This document shows positions 17,745-25,369 of a stretch of DNA of 64,000 nucleotides, in pieces. The notes below the pieces were generated by a model. That model was not told where the DNA came from. It saw only the letters and a program-made list of their open reading frames with translations, and did not search any database. Position 1 is the stretch's first letter. Each line of letters begins with the position of its first letter. Source of the stretch: Mucilaginibacter gossypii (GTDB taxonomy: Bacteria; Bacteroidota; Bacteroidia; Sphingobacteriales; Sphingobacteriaceae); assembly GCF_900100945.1 (NCBI RefSeq), contig NZ_FNCG01000001.1, forward strand, positions 496,001 through 560,000, written 5' to 3'. A program made the position numbers and the translations under genes.

Positions 17745-18933
17745 TTTGGCTGTTTACTTTATGATAGATCATTACCTGGTTACCAAATATTTTGGAGAAC
17801 CCTTTAACGTCTTCGCCGCTCCAGGCGTTGTTCATTTCGCCGTAGCTGCCAAACTTGTTCGACATCAGATCGTATGGTGATTCAATGCCTACCACCTGGA
17901 AGCGATATGGGTGCAACTGAACAAATACTTTACCTGTAACGTTTTTCTGAGTATCGGTTAAAAAGGCCTCGATATTGCGCATGATCGGGTCATGAAACTG
18001 ACCTTCATGCAGCCAGTTGCCATAGAAAGATGATAACTGATCTTTCCATGAAAGCTGCCATTTGGTTAGCACATGTTTCTCTAAAGTATGGTGAGCTTTA
18101 ATAATCACCATAGGAGCGGCGGCCTCAAAGCCTACACGGCCTTTAATACCGATAATGGTATCACCAACGTGAATATCCCTGCCAATGCCATAAGGCTGAG
18201 CAATAGCCTGTAAGGCCTGGATAGCTTTTGTTGGATGATCGTATTTTTCATCACCGATGGCTACCAACTCGCCTTTTTCAAAAGTAAGCACAAGATCTTT
18301 TACTTCAGAAGCAGTTACCTGTGTAGGCCATGCTTCTTCTGGCAGGCCAAGGTTTGAAGTCAAAGTTTCTTTACCACCTACTGATGTACCCCAGATCCCT
18401 TTGTTGATAGAGTATTTGGCTTTCTCGAAGTTCATATCAACACCATGTTTTTTCAGGTATTCTATCTCTTCTTCGCGGCTTAGTTTCAGGTCGCGGATAG
18501 GGGTGATGATCTTTACTTCAGGTACAAGGATGTTAAAGATCATGTCGAAACGCACCTGGTCATTACCTGCGCCTGTACTGCCATGGGCAACAAATTCAGC
18601 ACCAATTTCTTTAGCGTAGTTAGCAATAGCTGTAGCCTGGCTTACGCGCTCGGCGCTTACCGATAGCGGATAGGTGTTGTTTTTTAATACATTGCCGTAA
18701 ATTAAAAAGCGTACGCAGGTATTGTAAAAGTTTTCGGTTTCATCAACCACATGGTGAGAAGTAACGCCCATTTTATAAGCGCGTTCTTCAACGCCTTTTA
18801 ACTCTTCCTCGCTAAAACCGCCGGTATTTACAATAACCGAGTGAACCTCATAACCAAGGTCCTGTGTTAAATAAATACAGCAAAAAGAGGTATCTAAACC
18901 TCCGCTATAAGCTAATACTACTTTTTTCTTCAT
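17737..18933 (-). CDS. argG: Argininosuccinate synthase
   Basis: Joins citrulline and aspartate with ATP, 398 residues (usual 390-450). The PP-loop VLAYSGGLDTSFCCIYL is at the N-terminus; GSTGAGNDQVRFD and the substrate stretch SINKGIWGTSVGGKET are present. It follows the GNAT gene by 104 bases and overlaps the cupin gene by 8. The gene that would complete the pathway, argH, is not in the window. Confidence 0.95.
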   Translation of the reverse strand: MKKKVVLAYSGGLDTSFCCIYLTQDLGYEVHSVIVNTGGFSEEELKGVEERAYKMGVTSHHVVDETENFYNTCVRFLIYGNVLKNNTYPLSVSAERVSQATAIANYAKEIGAEFVAHGSTGAGNDQVRFDMIFNILVPEVKIITPIRDLKLSREEEIEYLKKHGVDMNFEKAKYSINKGIWGTSVGGKETLTSNLGLPEEAWPTQVTASEVKDLVLTFEKGELVAIGDEKYDHPTKAIQALQAIAQPYGIGRDIHVGDTIIGIKGRVGFEAAAPMVIIKAHHTLEKHVLTKWQLSWKDQLSSFYGNWLHEGQFHDPIMRNIEAFLTDTQKNVTGKVFVQLHPYRFQVVGIESPYDLMSNKFGSYGEMNNAWSGEDVKGFSKIFGNQVMIYHKVNSQND

Positions 18934-19037
18934 GTTTTTGGTGAGCTTAAAGCTAAAGGCACAAGGCTTAAAGCTTTACTTATCAATTATGGTGATCTGT
19001 TTTATTAATTTACAGGTGTTAACCTTTTACCTAAATC

Positions 19038-19682
19038 CTAAACATCATGTTTTATACGTTTCTTTATGGCGTTCTCAATACGCTCAAGCAAAGTCGCTTT
19101 GTGCGTAATGCGCTGCATTTTCTCCTCGTATTCCTTTTGTTTTTCGGCAGGATCAAAAAGCATGGCGGTGCACATGCAGTTTTTGCGGTTTTTGCTGGTT
19201 AAAATGTCAAAGTTTACGCAGCTTTTGCAGCCGGCCCAAAAGTTTTCGTCCTGGGTTAGTTCTGAATAGGTAACGGGCTCGTAACCAAGCTCCGAGTTGA
19301 TCTTCATTACCGCCAAACCGGTTGTTAACCCAAATATTTTGGCATTAGGGTATTTGGTACGCGATAACTGGAAAATTCGGTGTTTGATGGCTTTTGCCAA
19401 TCCCGCCTTACGGAACTGCGGATTAACAATAAGTCCCGAGTTAGCAACAAAGTCGCCATGGCTCCAGGTTTCAATATAGCAGAAACCGGCCCAGGTACCG
19501 TCTTTATGCAGGGCTATAACAGCCTTGCCTTCCAGCATTTTATTAGCAACGTATTCGGGCGAGCGTGTAGCTATACCAGTTCCGCGCGCCTTGGCCGATT
19601 CGGCCATCTCATCGCAAATCATAGTGGCATAATCTACATGCTGTGCAGTAGCAACCTGAATATCAAAATCTTGTATTGTCAT
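19038..19682 (-). CDS. GNAT acyltransferase with C-terminal cysteine cluster
   Basis: 214-residue GNAT-fold protein, first enzyme-like gene of the arg operon. The acyl-CoA binding region is SGLIVNPQFRKAGLAKAI (about 83-100), with Arg/Gly pyrophosphate contacts in QFRKAGLA. After the fold come four clustered cysteines, CKSC and CMC around 152-169, then a charged helical tail. Position suggests it is the acylglutamate synthase (acetyl or succinyl) for this pathway, since no classical argA or argJ is seen, but this is inference. The cysteines could bind a metal or Fe-S cluster or act as a redox switch. Confidence 0.85.
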   Translation of the reverse strand: MTIQDFDIQVATAQHVDYATMICDEMAESAKARGTGIATRSPEYVANKMLEGKAVIALHKDGTWAGFCYIETWSHGDFVANSGLIVNPQFRKAGLAKAIKHRIFQLSRTKYPNAKIFGLTTGLAVMKINSELGYEPVTYSELTQDENFWAGCKSCVNFDILTSKNRKNCMCTAMLFDPAEKQKEYEEKMQRITHKATLLERIENAIKKRIKHDV

Positions 19683-19711
19683 TTAAATAGATAATTACCG
19701 TGAAATTAATT

Positions 19712-19773
19712 GGCTTTATAAGCCTTAAATAATTAGATGGTTTTTTTAAAAAGACGTTTAAAAAACTCTTTTT
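19712..19773 (-). promoter_or_regulatory. Hairpins between the leader peptide and the GNAT gene
   Basis: Two small inverted repeats follow the leader ORF. The first (19773-19748 on the minus strand) is AAAAAGA/TCTTTTT with U residues in its 3' arm and could be a weak terminator. The second (19724-19712) is GGCTT/AAGCC about 30 bases before the GNAT start and could hide the translation start region. Neither is strong alone, so the regulatory switch, if real, is not identified. Confidence 0.35.
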
Positions 19774-19796
19774 GTGTGGACAGGAGAAAAATTAAT

Positions 19797-19922
19797 TCAA
19801 ACCCGTGGCATGTAGGTCCTTCGTCGGAGAGGGCAGTTTAAAAAAACAGTTGAACCCAAGGCAGCAGCAACCGGAGCAAAATTTGCTCTTGTAGCGGGCT
19901 TATTTAAGCTTGGTGTATTCAT
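19797..19922 (-). CDS. Candidate arginine leader peptide (41 aa)
   Basis: Open frame from ATG at 19922 to TGA at 19797. It starts MNTPSLNKPATR and ends CPLRRRTYMPRV. Residues 33-35 are three arginines in a row, coded CGA CGA AGG, and Arg40 is CGG; Arg12 is AGA. The ATG follows an A-run (aacaaaaaaATG), typical of starts in this phylum, and lies about 30 bases after a good promoter. The stop is 114 bases upstream of the GNAT gene. In the RNA, UAAGCCCG (19902-19895) can pair with CGGGUUUG (19805-19798), so a ribosome stalled on the arginine codons would open this fold. This is the arrangement expected of arginine-dependent attenuation. Translation is not proven. Confidence 0.55.
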   Translation of the reverse strand: MNTPSLNKPATRANFAPVAAALGSTVFLNCPLRRRTYMPRV

Positions 19923-19956
19923 TTTTTTGTTGAATTACTGTGTTTTTAATTTGCTG

Positions 19957-19987
19957 CAAATTAGGCTATAAAATTTTATTTATACAA
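19957..19987 (-). promoter_or_regulatory. Promoter of the arginine operon
   Basis: Minus strand: TTG at 19987-19985, 21-base spacer, then TAATTTG (19963-19957), a TAnnTTTG-like -7 box shortened by one base. The start would be near 19952, about 30 bases before the leader ATG. This puts the whole 41-codon frame inside the operon's 5' leader of roughly 270 bases. Confidence 0.5.
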
Positions 19988-20013
19988 GAAAAAAATGTGA
20001 TTATTTGTTGGTT

Positions 20014-20117
20014 GGTGAATGGTTGATTAAGTTTATTGAACGAGTGGTTGGTTTGTTGTTGTAACTCGCAGATTTACAGCAATAACCATTCACCTAATCA
20101 ACCCAATCAACCATTCA
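20014..20117. repeat. Inverted word repeat after the YpdA gene
   Basis: The left segment ggtgaatggtt (20014-20024) pairs exactly with 20084-20094, and the overlapping tgaatggttgatt (20017-20029) pairs exactly with 20105-20117. The right side therefore holds two alternative partners. The last arm overlaps the ypdA stop codon. Same class as the other 3'-flanking inverted repeats. Confidence 0.65.
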
Positions 20118-21071
20118 TTTCTTTTCAACAATATCATTGATGATCATATCAGCGTGAATGCGCGAGTTTTCGATGAACCAAAGATGGGTATCAAGGCCGC
20201 CGCAAACCACACCTGCAAGGTATAAACCAGGCATATTTGTTTCCATGGTTTCGGGGTTGTATTGCGGAATAAATTTATCTTCAGAAAGAATAATACCGAG
20301 CTTTTTCAGGAACTCAAAATTGGGCTTGTAGCCCGTCATCGCCATTACAAAATCGTTGGGAATGGTGATCAAGCCTTCCGGGGTTTGAATATCGACTTCA
20401 TTTTCGCGGATGGCTTCGAGGTTTGAATTGAAATAGGCTTTAATGCTTCCTTCTTTGATGCGGTTAATAATATCCGGCCTTACCCAATATTTAACCCGGT
20501 TGCTTACCTCGCTGCCGCGGATCACCAGTGTTACCTCGGCACCTTTACGGTAGGTTTCCAGGGCCACATCAATGGCCGAGTTGCTTGAGCCAACTACCAC
20601 CACTTTTTGCAGGGTATAATAATGAGGGTCTTGGTAGTAGTGTTTTACTTTGGGAAGGTTTTCGCCGGGGATATCAAGATTTACCGCGATATCATAAAAG
20701 CCGGTTGAAAGGATCACGTTTTTAGCCTGGTAGGTTGCCTTTTTTGTGGTGATGGTGTAAAAGCCATTTTCCGGCTTTACTTCAGTAACTTCTTCAAAAA
20801 GATGAATGGGCAAGTTATTTGAAAGTGCTACGCGGCGATAATATTCCAAAGCATCATTGCGGGTAGGCTTGTTATGTACAGTAACAAAGGGAACGCCGCC
20901 GATCTCCAATTTCTCAGATGTGGAGAAAAACGTCATGGTAGCGGGATAGTTGTACAATGAATTTACAAGCGTGCCTTTTTCGACAATTACGAAACTTAAA
21001 CCGGCTTTTTGAGCAGCAAGTCCGCAAGCTAAACCTATCGGGCCACCGCCAATAATAAATATATCAAGCAT
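20115..21071 (-). CDS. YpdA-like bacillithiol disulfide reductase
   Basis: 318-residue flavoprotein of the thioredoxin-reductase-like fold without a CxxC redox pair. FAD motif IIGGGPIGLACGLAAQKAG is at 6-24, NAD(P) motif VVVVGSSNSAIDVALE near 155-170, and the C-terminal LAGVVCGGLDTHLWF. The NYPATMTFFSTSEKLEIGG stretch is characteristic of the YpdA family, which reduces bacillithiol disulfide. Bacillithiol genes occur in Bacteroidota, but none is in this window, so the substrate is inferred from family only. Confidence 0.82.
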   Translation of the reverse strand: MLDIFIIGGGPIGLACGLAAQKAGLSFVIVEKGTLVNSLYNYPATMTFFSTSEKLEIGGVPFVTVHNKPTRNDALEYYRRVALSNNLPIHLFEEVTEVKPENGFYTITTKKATYQAKNVILSTGFYDIAVNLDIPGENLPKVKHYYQDPHYYTLQKVVVVGSSNSAIDVALETYRKGAEVTLVIRGSEVSNRVKYWVRPDIINRIKEGSIKAYFNSNLEAIRENEVDIQTPEGLITIPNDFVMAMTGYKPNFEFLKKLGIILSEDKFIPQYNPETMETNMPGLYLAGVVCGGLDTHLWFIENSRIHADMIINDIVEKK

Positions 21072-21124
21072 TTGATGTACTTTATGAAATTTAAGAAATC
21101 ATGAACCTGTGCAGGTTCGGGGCA

Positions 21125-21145
21125 TTTTTGCCGGTGCGGCAAAAA
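21125..21145. terminator. Inverted repeat downstream of SRP RNA
   Basis: Perfect 9-bp arms TTTTTGCCG/CGGCAAAAA with a 3-base loop, between the SRP RNA 3' end and the ypdA start. On the minus strand the SRP transcript first meets a U-rich run (TTTTTTATTTTC) and then this hairpin, so it may be a backup terminator. Confidence 0.5.
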
Positions 21146-21160
21146 TAAGAAAATAAAAAA

Positions 21161-21257
21161 GGGTAAGCTACTTTTATCGCGCCGCTCAACTCTCTACCCT
21201 TGCTGTGTTCCCACCCTGGGGGAGTTCAAGAGGAGCTGGCCGTAAAAGACTTACCCC
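21161..21257 (-). ncRNA. ffs: Signal recognition particle RNA, small bacterial type
   Basis: About 97 bases on the minus strand. The terminal stem is GGGUAAG/CUUACCC. The apical region reads CCAGGGUGGGAACACAGCAA: a GUG/CAC stem closed by a GGAA tetraloop, then the asymmetric AGCAA internal loop, which is the conserved Ffh-binding hairpin. An exact -7 box lies directly upstream and a U-rich run follows the 3' end. It forms the targeting particle with Ffh for membrane proteins. Confidence 0.92.
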
Positions 21258-21261
21258 GGCG

Positions 21262-21269
21262 CAAATATA
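21262..21269 (-). promoter_or_regulatory. -7 box of the SRP RNA gene
   Basis: TATATTTG on the minus strand matches TAnnTTTG exactly and ends five bases before the expected SRP RNA 5' end at 21257. This gives a useful local calibration of box-to-start distance. The -33 element is weak (TTA about 21 bases upstream). Confidence 0.6.
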
Positions 21270-21300
21270 GAAAAAGGTAGCGTTTATGGTTAAGAAAATG

Positions 21301-21930
21301 TTAAAAAAGGCTTATCTGTTGATTTATAGATGGATAATTTTTAATTTGCCTTGCTATTGCCAGGTTATCATACTTCGTTAACACGTTTTCATCTCCCCGA
21401 AATTCAAATTCCCGATAAGTTTTGGCATGTTGGTCGAGATCAAGCAACAAATTTTTTAAAATAGTAAGCCGGTTCACAACAAATTTTACCTTCATTTCCC
21501 TTTTTTGAAAATAGGGCCAAAGCAGGTTAAATTGTTCGGGCGTTATGGCCCTTGCTATGGTAATATGAGGTATGGTACTGCTATCGCCAACAATACCCTT
21601 CAATAGTTTAATCCAATATTTATTTTGTTCGGTGAGCTTAAGCCTGGCAAAAATGGTTTTGTTATAGTCATTACTCTCATTAAAGCAATCAAATCCATCT
21701 GTTTCAAAAACAACGGGAGGCAGCAAACTAAGTTTACGGCTCAAAAACGAGAAGCCCTGAACGTCTACATCAAGCGGTTTGCGCGGATAATTGTTTATGG
21801 TGATATGCGACCGGGCATGCATGCTGGGATAATTACCGATAACACGTTTTGCTTCGCTTTTTAATTTCCGGATCATAACATCTACATGATCAGGTATCGG
21901 GAGGATAAAATGATAAAATGCGTAGTCCAT
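21301..21930 (-). CDS. 2H phosphoesterase, 2'-5' RNA ligase family, copy 2
   Basis: 209 residues with the two histidine motifs of the 2H/LigT superfamily: SHITI near 42-46 and PHITIARA near 121-128. Members hydrolyse or ligate 2'-5' or cyclic phosphodiesters in RNA. It follows a paralogue of exactly the same length by 12 bases, so they form a tandem pair that arose by duplication and diverged strongly. The target RNA is unknown. Confidence 0.8.
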   Translation of the reverse strand: MDYAFYHFILPIPDHVDVMIRKLKSEAKRVIGNYPSMHARSHITINNYPRKPLDVDVQGFSFLSRKLSLLPPVVFETDGFDCFNESNDYNKTIFARLKLTEQNKYWIKLLKGIVGDSSTIPHITIARAITPEQFNLLWPYFQKREMKVKFVVNRLTILKNLLLDLDQHAKTYREFEFRGDENVLTKYDNLAIARQIKNYPSINQQISLF

Positions 21931-21942
21931 GATTGTTAAATT

Positions 21943-22572
21943 TTAAATGAATAAATTGATCTGATCAGGGTCGCCGGCTTTAAGTAGTTCCAGTTCATCG
22001 CGGGTATAGCCGGGGCCGGTCATGTTTTTAAATTCAAAAGTTTTAAACTTATCCCATTTGGCAAAGGCGTCAAGTGTATCGCGTTTCAATATGGTAAGTT
22101 CTTTGATCCAAAAAGGCTCCACCAATTTTTTATGCTTAAAATGCGGCCAAAGTGTGTCGAAATCTTTTTCGGCAATATCACGCACAACCGTTACATGTGG
22201 GATAAGATTTTTTTTAATGCGCAGCTTCTTTTTTAAGGTGTTAAACCATTCGTCGGTAGCGGGTGTTGCGCGGATGTTGGCATAAATGGTCATGCGGCTG
22301 TGCAAGTGGGTAAAATGATAAAAACCATCCATATGCAGCAATACCGGTGGCATGGTATTCAGGGCCTGTTCCATCAATTCCAGGTTTTTATCGGCCATAA
22401 AGGGCTTTTGCCTCTCCAGGTGTTGTATAGAGATATGAGCAGGCGAATCCATGCTTTGGTAACTGCCAATAAGCCTCGCCGATGCCTTTTTGTAACGCGC
22501 AATCTCATGCTTCACCGTGTCGGGAGGCGATAATAACAGCAGGTAGTCTTCATATATACTCATTTGCTTCAC
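21943..22572 (-). CDS. 2H phosphoesterase, 2'-5' RNA ligase family, copy 1
   Basis: 209 residues; the two motifs are AHISIQHLE near 46 and PHVTVVRD near 124. It is the promoter-proximal copy of the pair and is divergent from dinB across a 66-base region packed with TTAGCA/TGCTAA motifs. Sharing this control region with a translesion polymerase suggests stress-linked expression. The start ATG at 22572 is preceded by a plausible TTG/TATTTG promoter on the minus strand (box near 22583-22588). Confidence 0.8.
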   Translation of the reverse strand: MKQMSIYEDYLLLLSPPDTVKHEIARYKKASARLIGSYQSMDSPAHISIQHLERQKPFMADKNLELMEQALNTMPPVLLHMDGFYHFTHLHSRMTIYANIRATPATDEWFNTLKKKLRIKKNLIPHVTVVRDIAEKDFDTLWPHFKHKKLVEPFWIKELTILKRDTLDAFAKWDKFKTFEFKNMTGPGYTRDELELLKAGDPDQINLFI

Positions 22573-22590
22573 AATTTCTATATGTCAAAT

Positions 22591-22629
22591 ATGCTAATAA
22601 AATTAGCAAAATACAAAAAATGTTAGCAT
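22591..22629. promoter_or_regulatory. Palindromic operator between 2H pair and dinB
   Basis: GCTAATAAAATTAGC (22593-22607) is a perfect 6+6 palindrome with a 3-base centre. A third half-site TTAGCAT (22623-22629) is the exact inverse of ATGCTAA (22591-22597). The palindrome falls between the -33 and -7 elements of the minus-strand 2H promoter, where a repressor would block it; the third half-site overlaps the likely dinB start region. No LexA gene is in the window. Confidence 0.5.
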
Positions 22630-22638
22630 TTTTGGTAT

Positions 22639-23823
22639 GTGGAAGCTAAACGTTATATTGTTCATATCGATCTTGATTCGTTCTTCGTTTCAGTAGAGCG
22701 GAAGTTTCATCCTGAACTGATCGGTAAGCCTGTGATCATAGGGGGCTCGGCCGAAAGGGGAGTTGTGGCTTCCTGCAGTTATGAGGCGAGGGCTTTTGGT
22801 GTGCATTCGGCTATGCCTACCCGGCAAGCTTTAAAGCTTTGTCCGCATGCCATTCTTATTCGCGGTTCGCACGGGCGCTATGGCGAAGCCTCACGCGAGG
22901 TTACGCAGATCATTCACGATACGGTACCCCTGTATCAAAAAACATCGGTTGATGAGTTTTACATTGATTACACCGGTATGGACCGTTTTTTTGATTGTTA
23001 CCATGAAGCCACCAAACTTAGGCAGAAAGTAATTAAAGAAACGGGCCTGCCTATATCCTTCGGTATGGCATCGGGTAAAACGATAGCCAAAATGGCCACT
23101 AACCAGGCCAAGCCTAACGGACAAATGTTTGTAAAGCATGGTGATGAGCTGAAGTTCCTGGCGCCGCTTAACATTGGTAAGATACCCGGCCTGGGCGAAA
23201 GTACCCGCAATAAGTTATATCAATACGGCATCGAAAAAATAGGTGATCTGCAACGTACCAATATCCGTTTCCTGGAAACAGTTTTTGGTAAATACGGGCA
23301 TTCGCTTTGGGAAAAAGCCAATGGTATCGATCATAGCGAAATCGTTCCGCATTCCGACAGGAAATCCATCAGCACCGAGCATACTTTCCATACTAATGTG
23401 TCTGATCACCGCACACTTGAAACTACTTTAGTATCCATGACCGAAGAGCTGTCATCCAAACTACGACGGGAAAATAAGCTTTCATCATGCATGGCTATTA
23501 AGTTGCGATACGGTAATTTTGAAACCCATACCCAACAGCAAAAAATAGCACTTACGGCGGCAGAACACATCCTGATTCCCGGTGTAAAAAACCTGCTTAA
23601 AATGGCCTGGGACCAGCACCGGCCCATCAGGTTGATAGGTGTGCGGTTGAGTGATCTTTGTACGGGCAGTTACCAGATCAACCTGTTTGAGGATAATGAG
23701 GAACGCATCAAACTTTACCAGGCCATGGACCAGATCAATTTCAAGTTCGGCGATAAAACCATCTGCCGGGCGGCAGGGATGGAAATTGGTACAAGGAATT
23801 TTAATCCGTTTATGCGCGGCTGA
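22639..23823 (+). CDS. dinB: DNA polymerase IV (Y family)
   Basis: Error-prone translesion polymerase, 394 residues. Palm motif HIDLDSFFVSVE (9-20) and the catalytic SVDEFYID near 102-109 carry the metal-binding acids; the little-finger domain follows to QINLFED-like beta-clamp peptide near 355-360. The frame has no ATG at this end; GTG at 22639 gives the family-typical N-terminus, while the nearby ATG at 22637 is out of frame. A CATTTTTG box at 22627-22634 would start transcription right at the GTG. Confidence 0.92.
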   Translation: MEAKRYIVHIDLDSFFVSVERKFHPELIGKPVIIGGSAERGVVASCSYEARAFGVHSAMPTRQALKLCPHAILIRGSHGRYGEASREVTQIIHDTVPLYQKTSVDEFYIDYTGMDRFFDCYHEATKLRQKVIKETGLPISFGMASGKTIAKMATNQAKPNGQMFVKHGDELKFLAPLNIGKIPGLGESTRNKLYQYGIEKIGDLQRTNIRFLETVFGKYGHSLWEKANGIDHSEIVPHSDRKSISTEHTFHTNVSDHRTLETTLVSMTEELSSKLRRENKLSSCMAIKLRYGNFETHTQQQKIALTAAEHILIPGVKNLLKMAWDQHRPIRLIGVRLSDLCTGSYQINLFEDNEERIKLYQAMDQINFKFGDKTICRAAGMEIGTRNFNPFMRG

Positions 23824-24051
23824 CCGTTGACTGTTTTGATTGCGTTGATTACGTTGATCTTTTTGTGACGAGTTGATTATTTGAAAAAGCGCCGGATTGT
23901 GCGATTCCCTCCCTTGGGAGGGTGTAGGGAGGGGTTTCATCGCCTCGCTTGTTCCTTTGAAATAGCGGATAAACTCCGCCGCCGCTCGGCTCCAGCCGGG
24001 TGGCAACTATCACGCGGCCTCTGGCCGCCGTGGGAAATGTTCTTGTTTTCA
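23824..24051. other. Gap after dinB with GC-rich hairpin
   Basis: No gene seen. At about 23907-23933 is a CCCTCCC/GGGAGGG hairpin followed by a further GGGAGGGG. A GC-rich stretch then runs through gccgccgctcggctccagccgg to ggcctctggccgccg near 24030. Such blocks are typical dispersed intergenic elements here. The regulatory repeats for the next operon begin at 24052. Confidence 0.5.
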
Positions 24052-24094
24052 ACCAATGGTCAAAGGCTTTTTACCATTGGTCAAAGTAATTTTA
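24052..24094 (+). promoter_or_regulatory. 21-bp-spaced direct repeats before the LytTR operon
   Basis: ACCAATGGTCAAAG (24052-24065) and ACCATTGGTCAAAG (24073-24086) differ at one base and start exactly 21 bases apart, two helical turns. A TAATTTTA -7-like box (24087-24094) directly follows, with the ATG 43 bases further. LytTR regulators bind direct repeats with this spacing, and the operon encodes one, so autoregulation is likely but inferred. Confidence 0.55.
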
Positions 24095-24136
24095 TGGGGC
24101 GGTAGGTTGTGACTTCTTTTGATAAAAAAAGAAATC

Positions 24137-25360
24137 ATGGAAACCACACAACGTCAAACCTACCTCGATTGGTTGAGGATCTTATCCATATTGGGGGTGT
24201 TATTTTTTCATTCGGCAATGCCTTTTGTTGCTGAGGATGGCTGGCACATCAAAAACCACGAAACCAGCAACCTGATGATGGAATCAAATCACTTTTTGCA
24301 CCTTTTTCGCATGCCGCTGCTCTTTTTTATTTCAGGTACCGTGAGTTACTACATGATGCAGCGGCGCTCTACACTCAGTTTCATCGGTTTGCGTTTCCGC
24401 CGTCTTTTTATTCCGCTTTTGGTGGGCATGTTCATCATTGTGCCACCGCAAATTTACATGGAACGATTGGCCAATGGCTACAAAGGCTCATTCCTGGATT
24501 TTTATCCCAGTACATTTAACTTTCAGCCATATCCCAAAGGCAATTTCAGCTGGCACCATCTTTGGTTTATTGCCTATCTGTTTCTTTATGACCTCATCTT
24601 CGCGCCTTTATTTGCCTGGATGATCTCGCCCAAAAGCAATGGTTTTAAACAAAAGCTTGCCATTTTGGCCCGGGGGAAATGGGTTTACCTATTAATGCTG
24701 CCCGGAATCCTTTGGTTTACCTTCACCAGTTGGGACCTGCCCGAAACCAACGACCTGATCCATGATGGCAGTTACTTTGTTTACTGGTTATTGTTCCTCC
24801 TGGCAGGTTTTATCTGTATCCTTCAATCTAAACTGATGGATAGCCTTGAGCGCAACCGCCGTTTTGCTTTAACCATCGGTTTTTTAAGCCTGATGACATG
24901 GGAAGTAATGCGCTGGAACGGTATCGAACCCTTGCATCCCCACTGGCCTTTTCAAAATATCGCATTCTCCTATGCTTTTACCGCATTGCGCCCAATTATT
25001 GCCTGGGGATGGGTGTTGGCGCTGGTTGGCTATGGCAAACATTATTTAAATAAGCCTCATAACGCGCTCAATTATTTAAACCAGGCGGTATATCCGTTTT
25101 ACATATTGCACCAAACCGTTATTGTATTAATTGCCTATTATATTGTGCAAACGCAAAATGAAAGCATCCTATCAAAATATATTTATACGGTGGGTATTAC
25201 CTTTTTTGTAACGGTGCTTACCTATCATTTGTTAGTACGCCCTTATGCTTTAACCCGGTTTTTATTCGGTATGAAACCAAAGGAAAAACTCAAAACTGTG
25301 CCGATCCGGGAGATAGTAGAGACAAAACCCGAACCTATTCTTTCTGCCTTAAATTTGTAA
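24137..25360 (+). CDS. Acyltransferase 3 family membrane protein
   Basis: 408 residues from the ATG at 24137 (METTQRQTYLDWLR); an in-frame TTG six codons earlier is less likely. About ten membrane helices. The family signature YLDWLRILSILGVLFFHS with its catalytic histidine is at the N-terminus, and FRMPLLFFISG follows. The layout resembles OpgC/OafA-like proteins that acylate sugars or glucans on the periplasmic side. It is followed 10 bases later by a LytS-type kinase, so modification may be under that system's control. Confidence 0.85.
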   Translation: METTQRQTYLDWLRILSILGVLFFHSAMPFVAEDGWHIKNHETSNLMMESNHFLHLFRMPLLFFISGTVSYYMMQRRSTLSFIGLRFRRLFIPLLVGMFIIVPPQIYMERLANGYKGSFLDFYPSTFNFQPYPKGNFSWHHLWFIAYLFLYDLIFAPLFAWMISPKSNGFKQKLAILARGKWVYLLMLPGILWFTFTSWDLPETNDLIHDGSYFVYWLLFLLAGFICILQSKLMDSLERNRRFALTIGFLSLMTWEVMRWNGIEPLHPHWPFQNIAFSYAFTALRPIIAWGWVLALVGYGKHYLNKPHNALNYLNQAVYPFYILHQTVIVLIAYYIVQTQNESILSKYIYTVGITFFVTVLTYHLLVRPYALTRFLFGMKPKEKLKTVPIREIVETKPEPILSALNL

Positions 25361-25369
25361 TTTGCTGAT

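Noticed and set aside
18944..18975. Repeated gcttaaagct words between the GNAT gene and argG
   Set aside because: They are short direct copies without clear inverted arms, so I did not add them to the inverted word-repeat class.
19796..19905. 6S RNA or riboswitch in the arg leader
   Set aside because: The region can fold with a closing stem, but I could not match it to 6S, SAM, T-box or other known structures, and the coding frame with arginine codons explains it better.
22637..22639. ATG at 22637 as dinB start
   Set aside because: It is out of frame with dinB; the GTG at 22639 is in frame and gives the conserved N-terminus.
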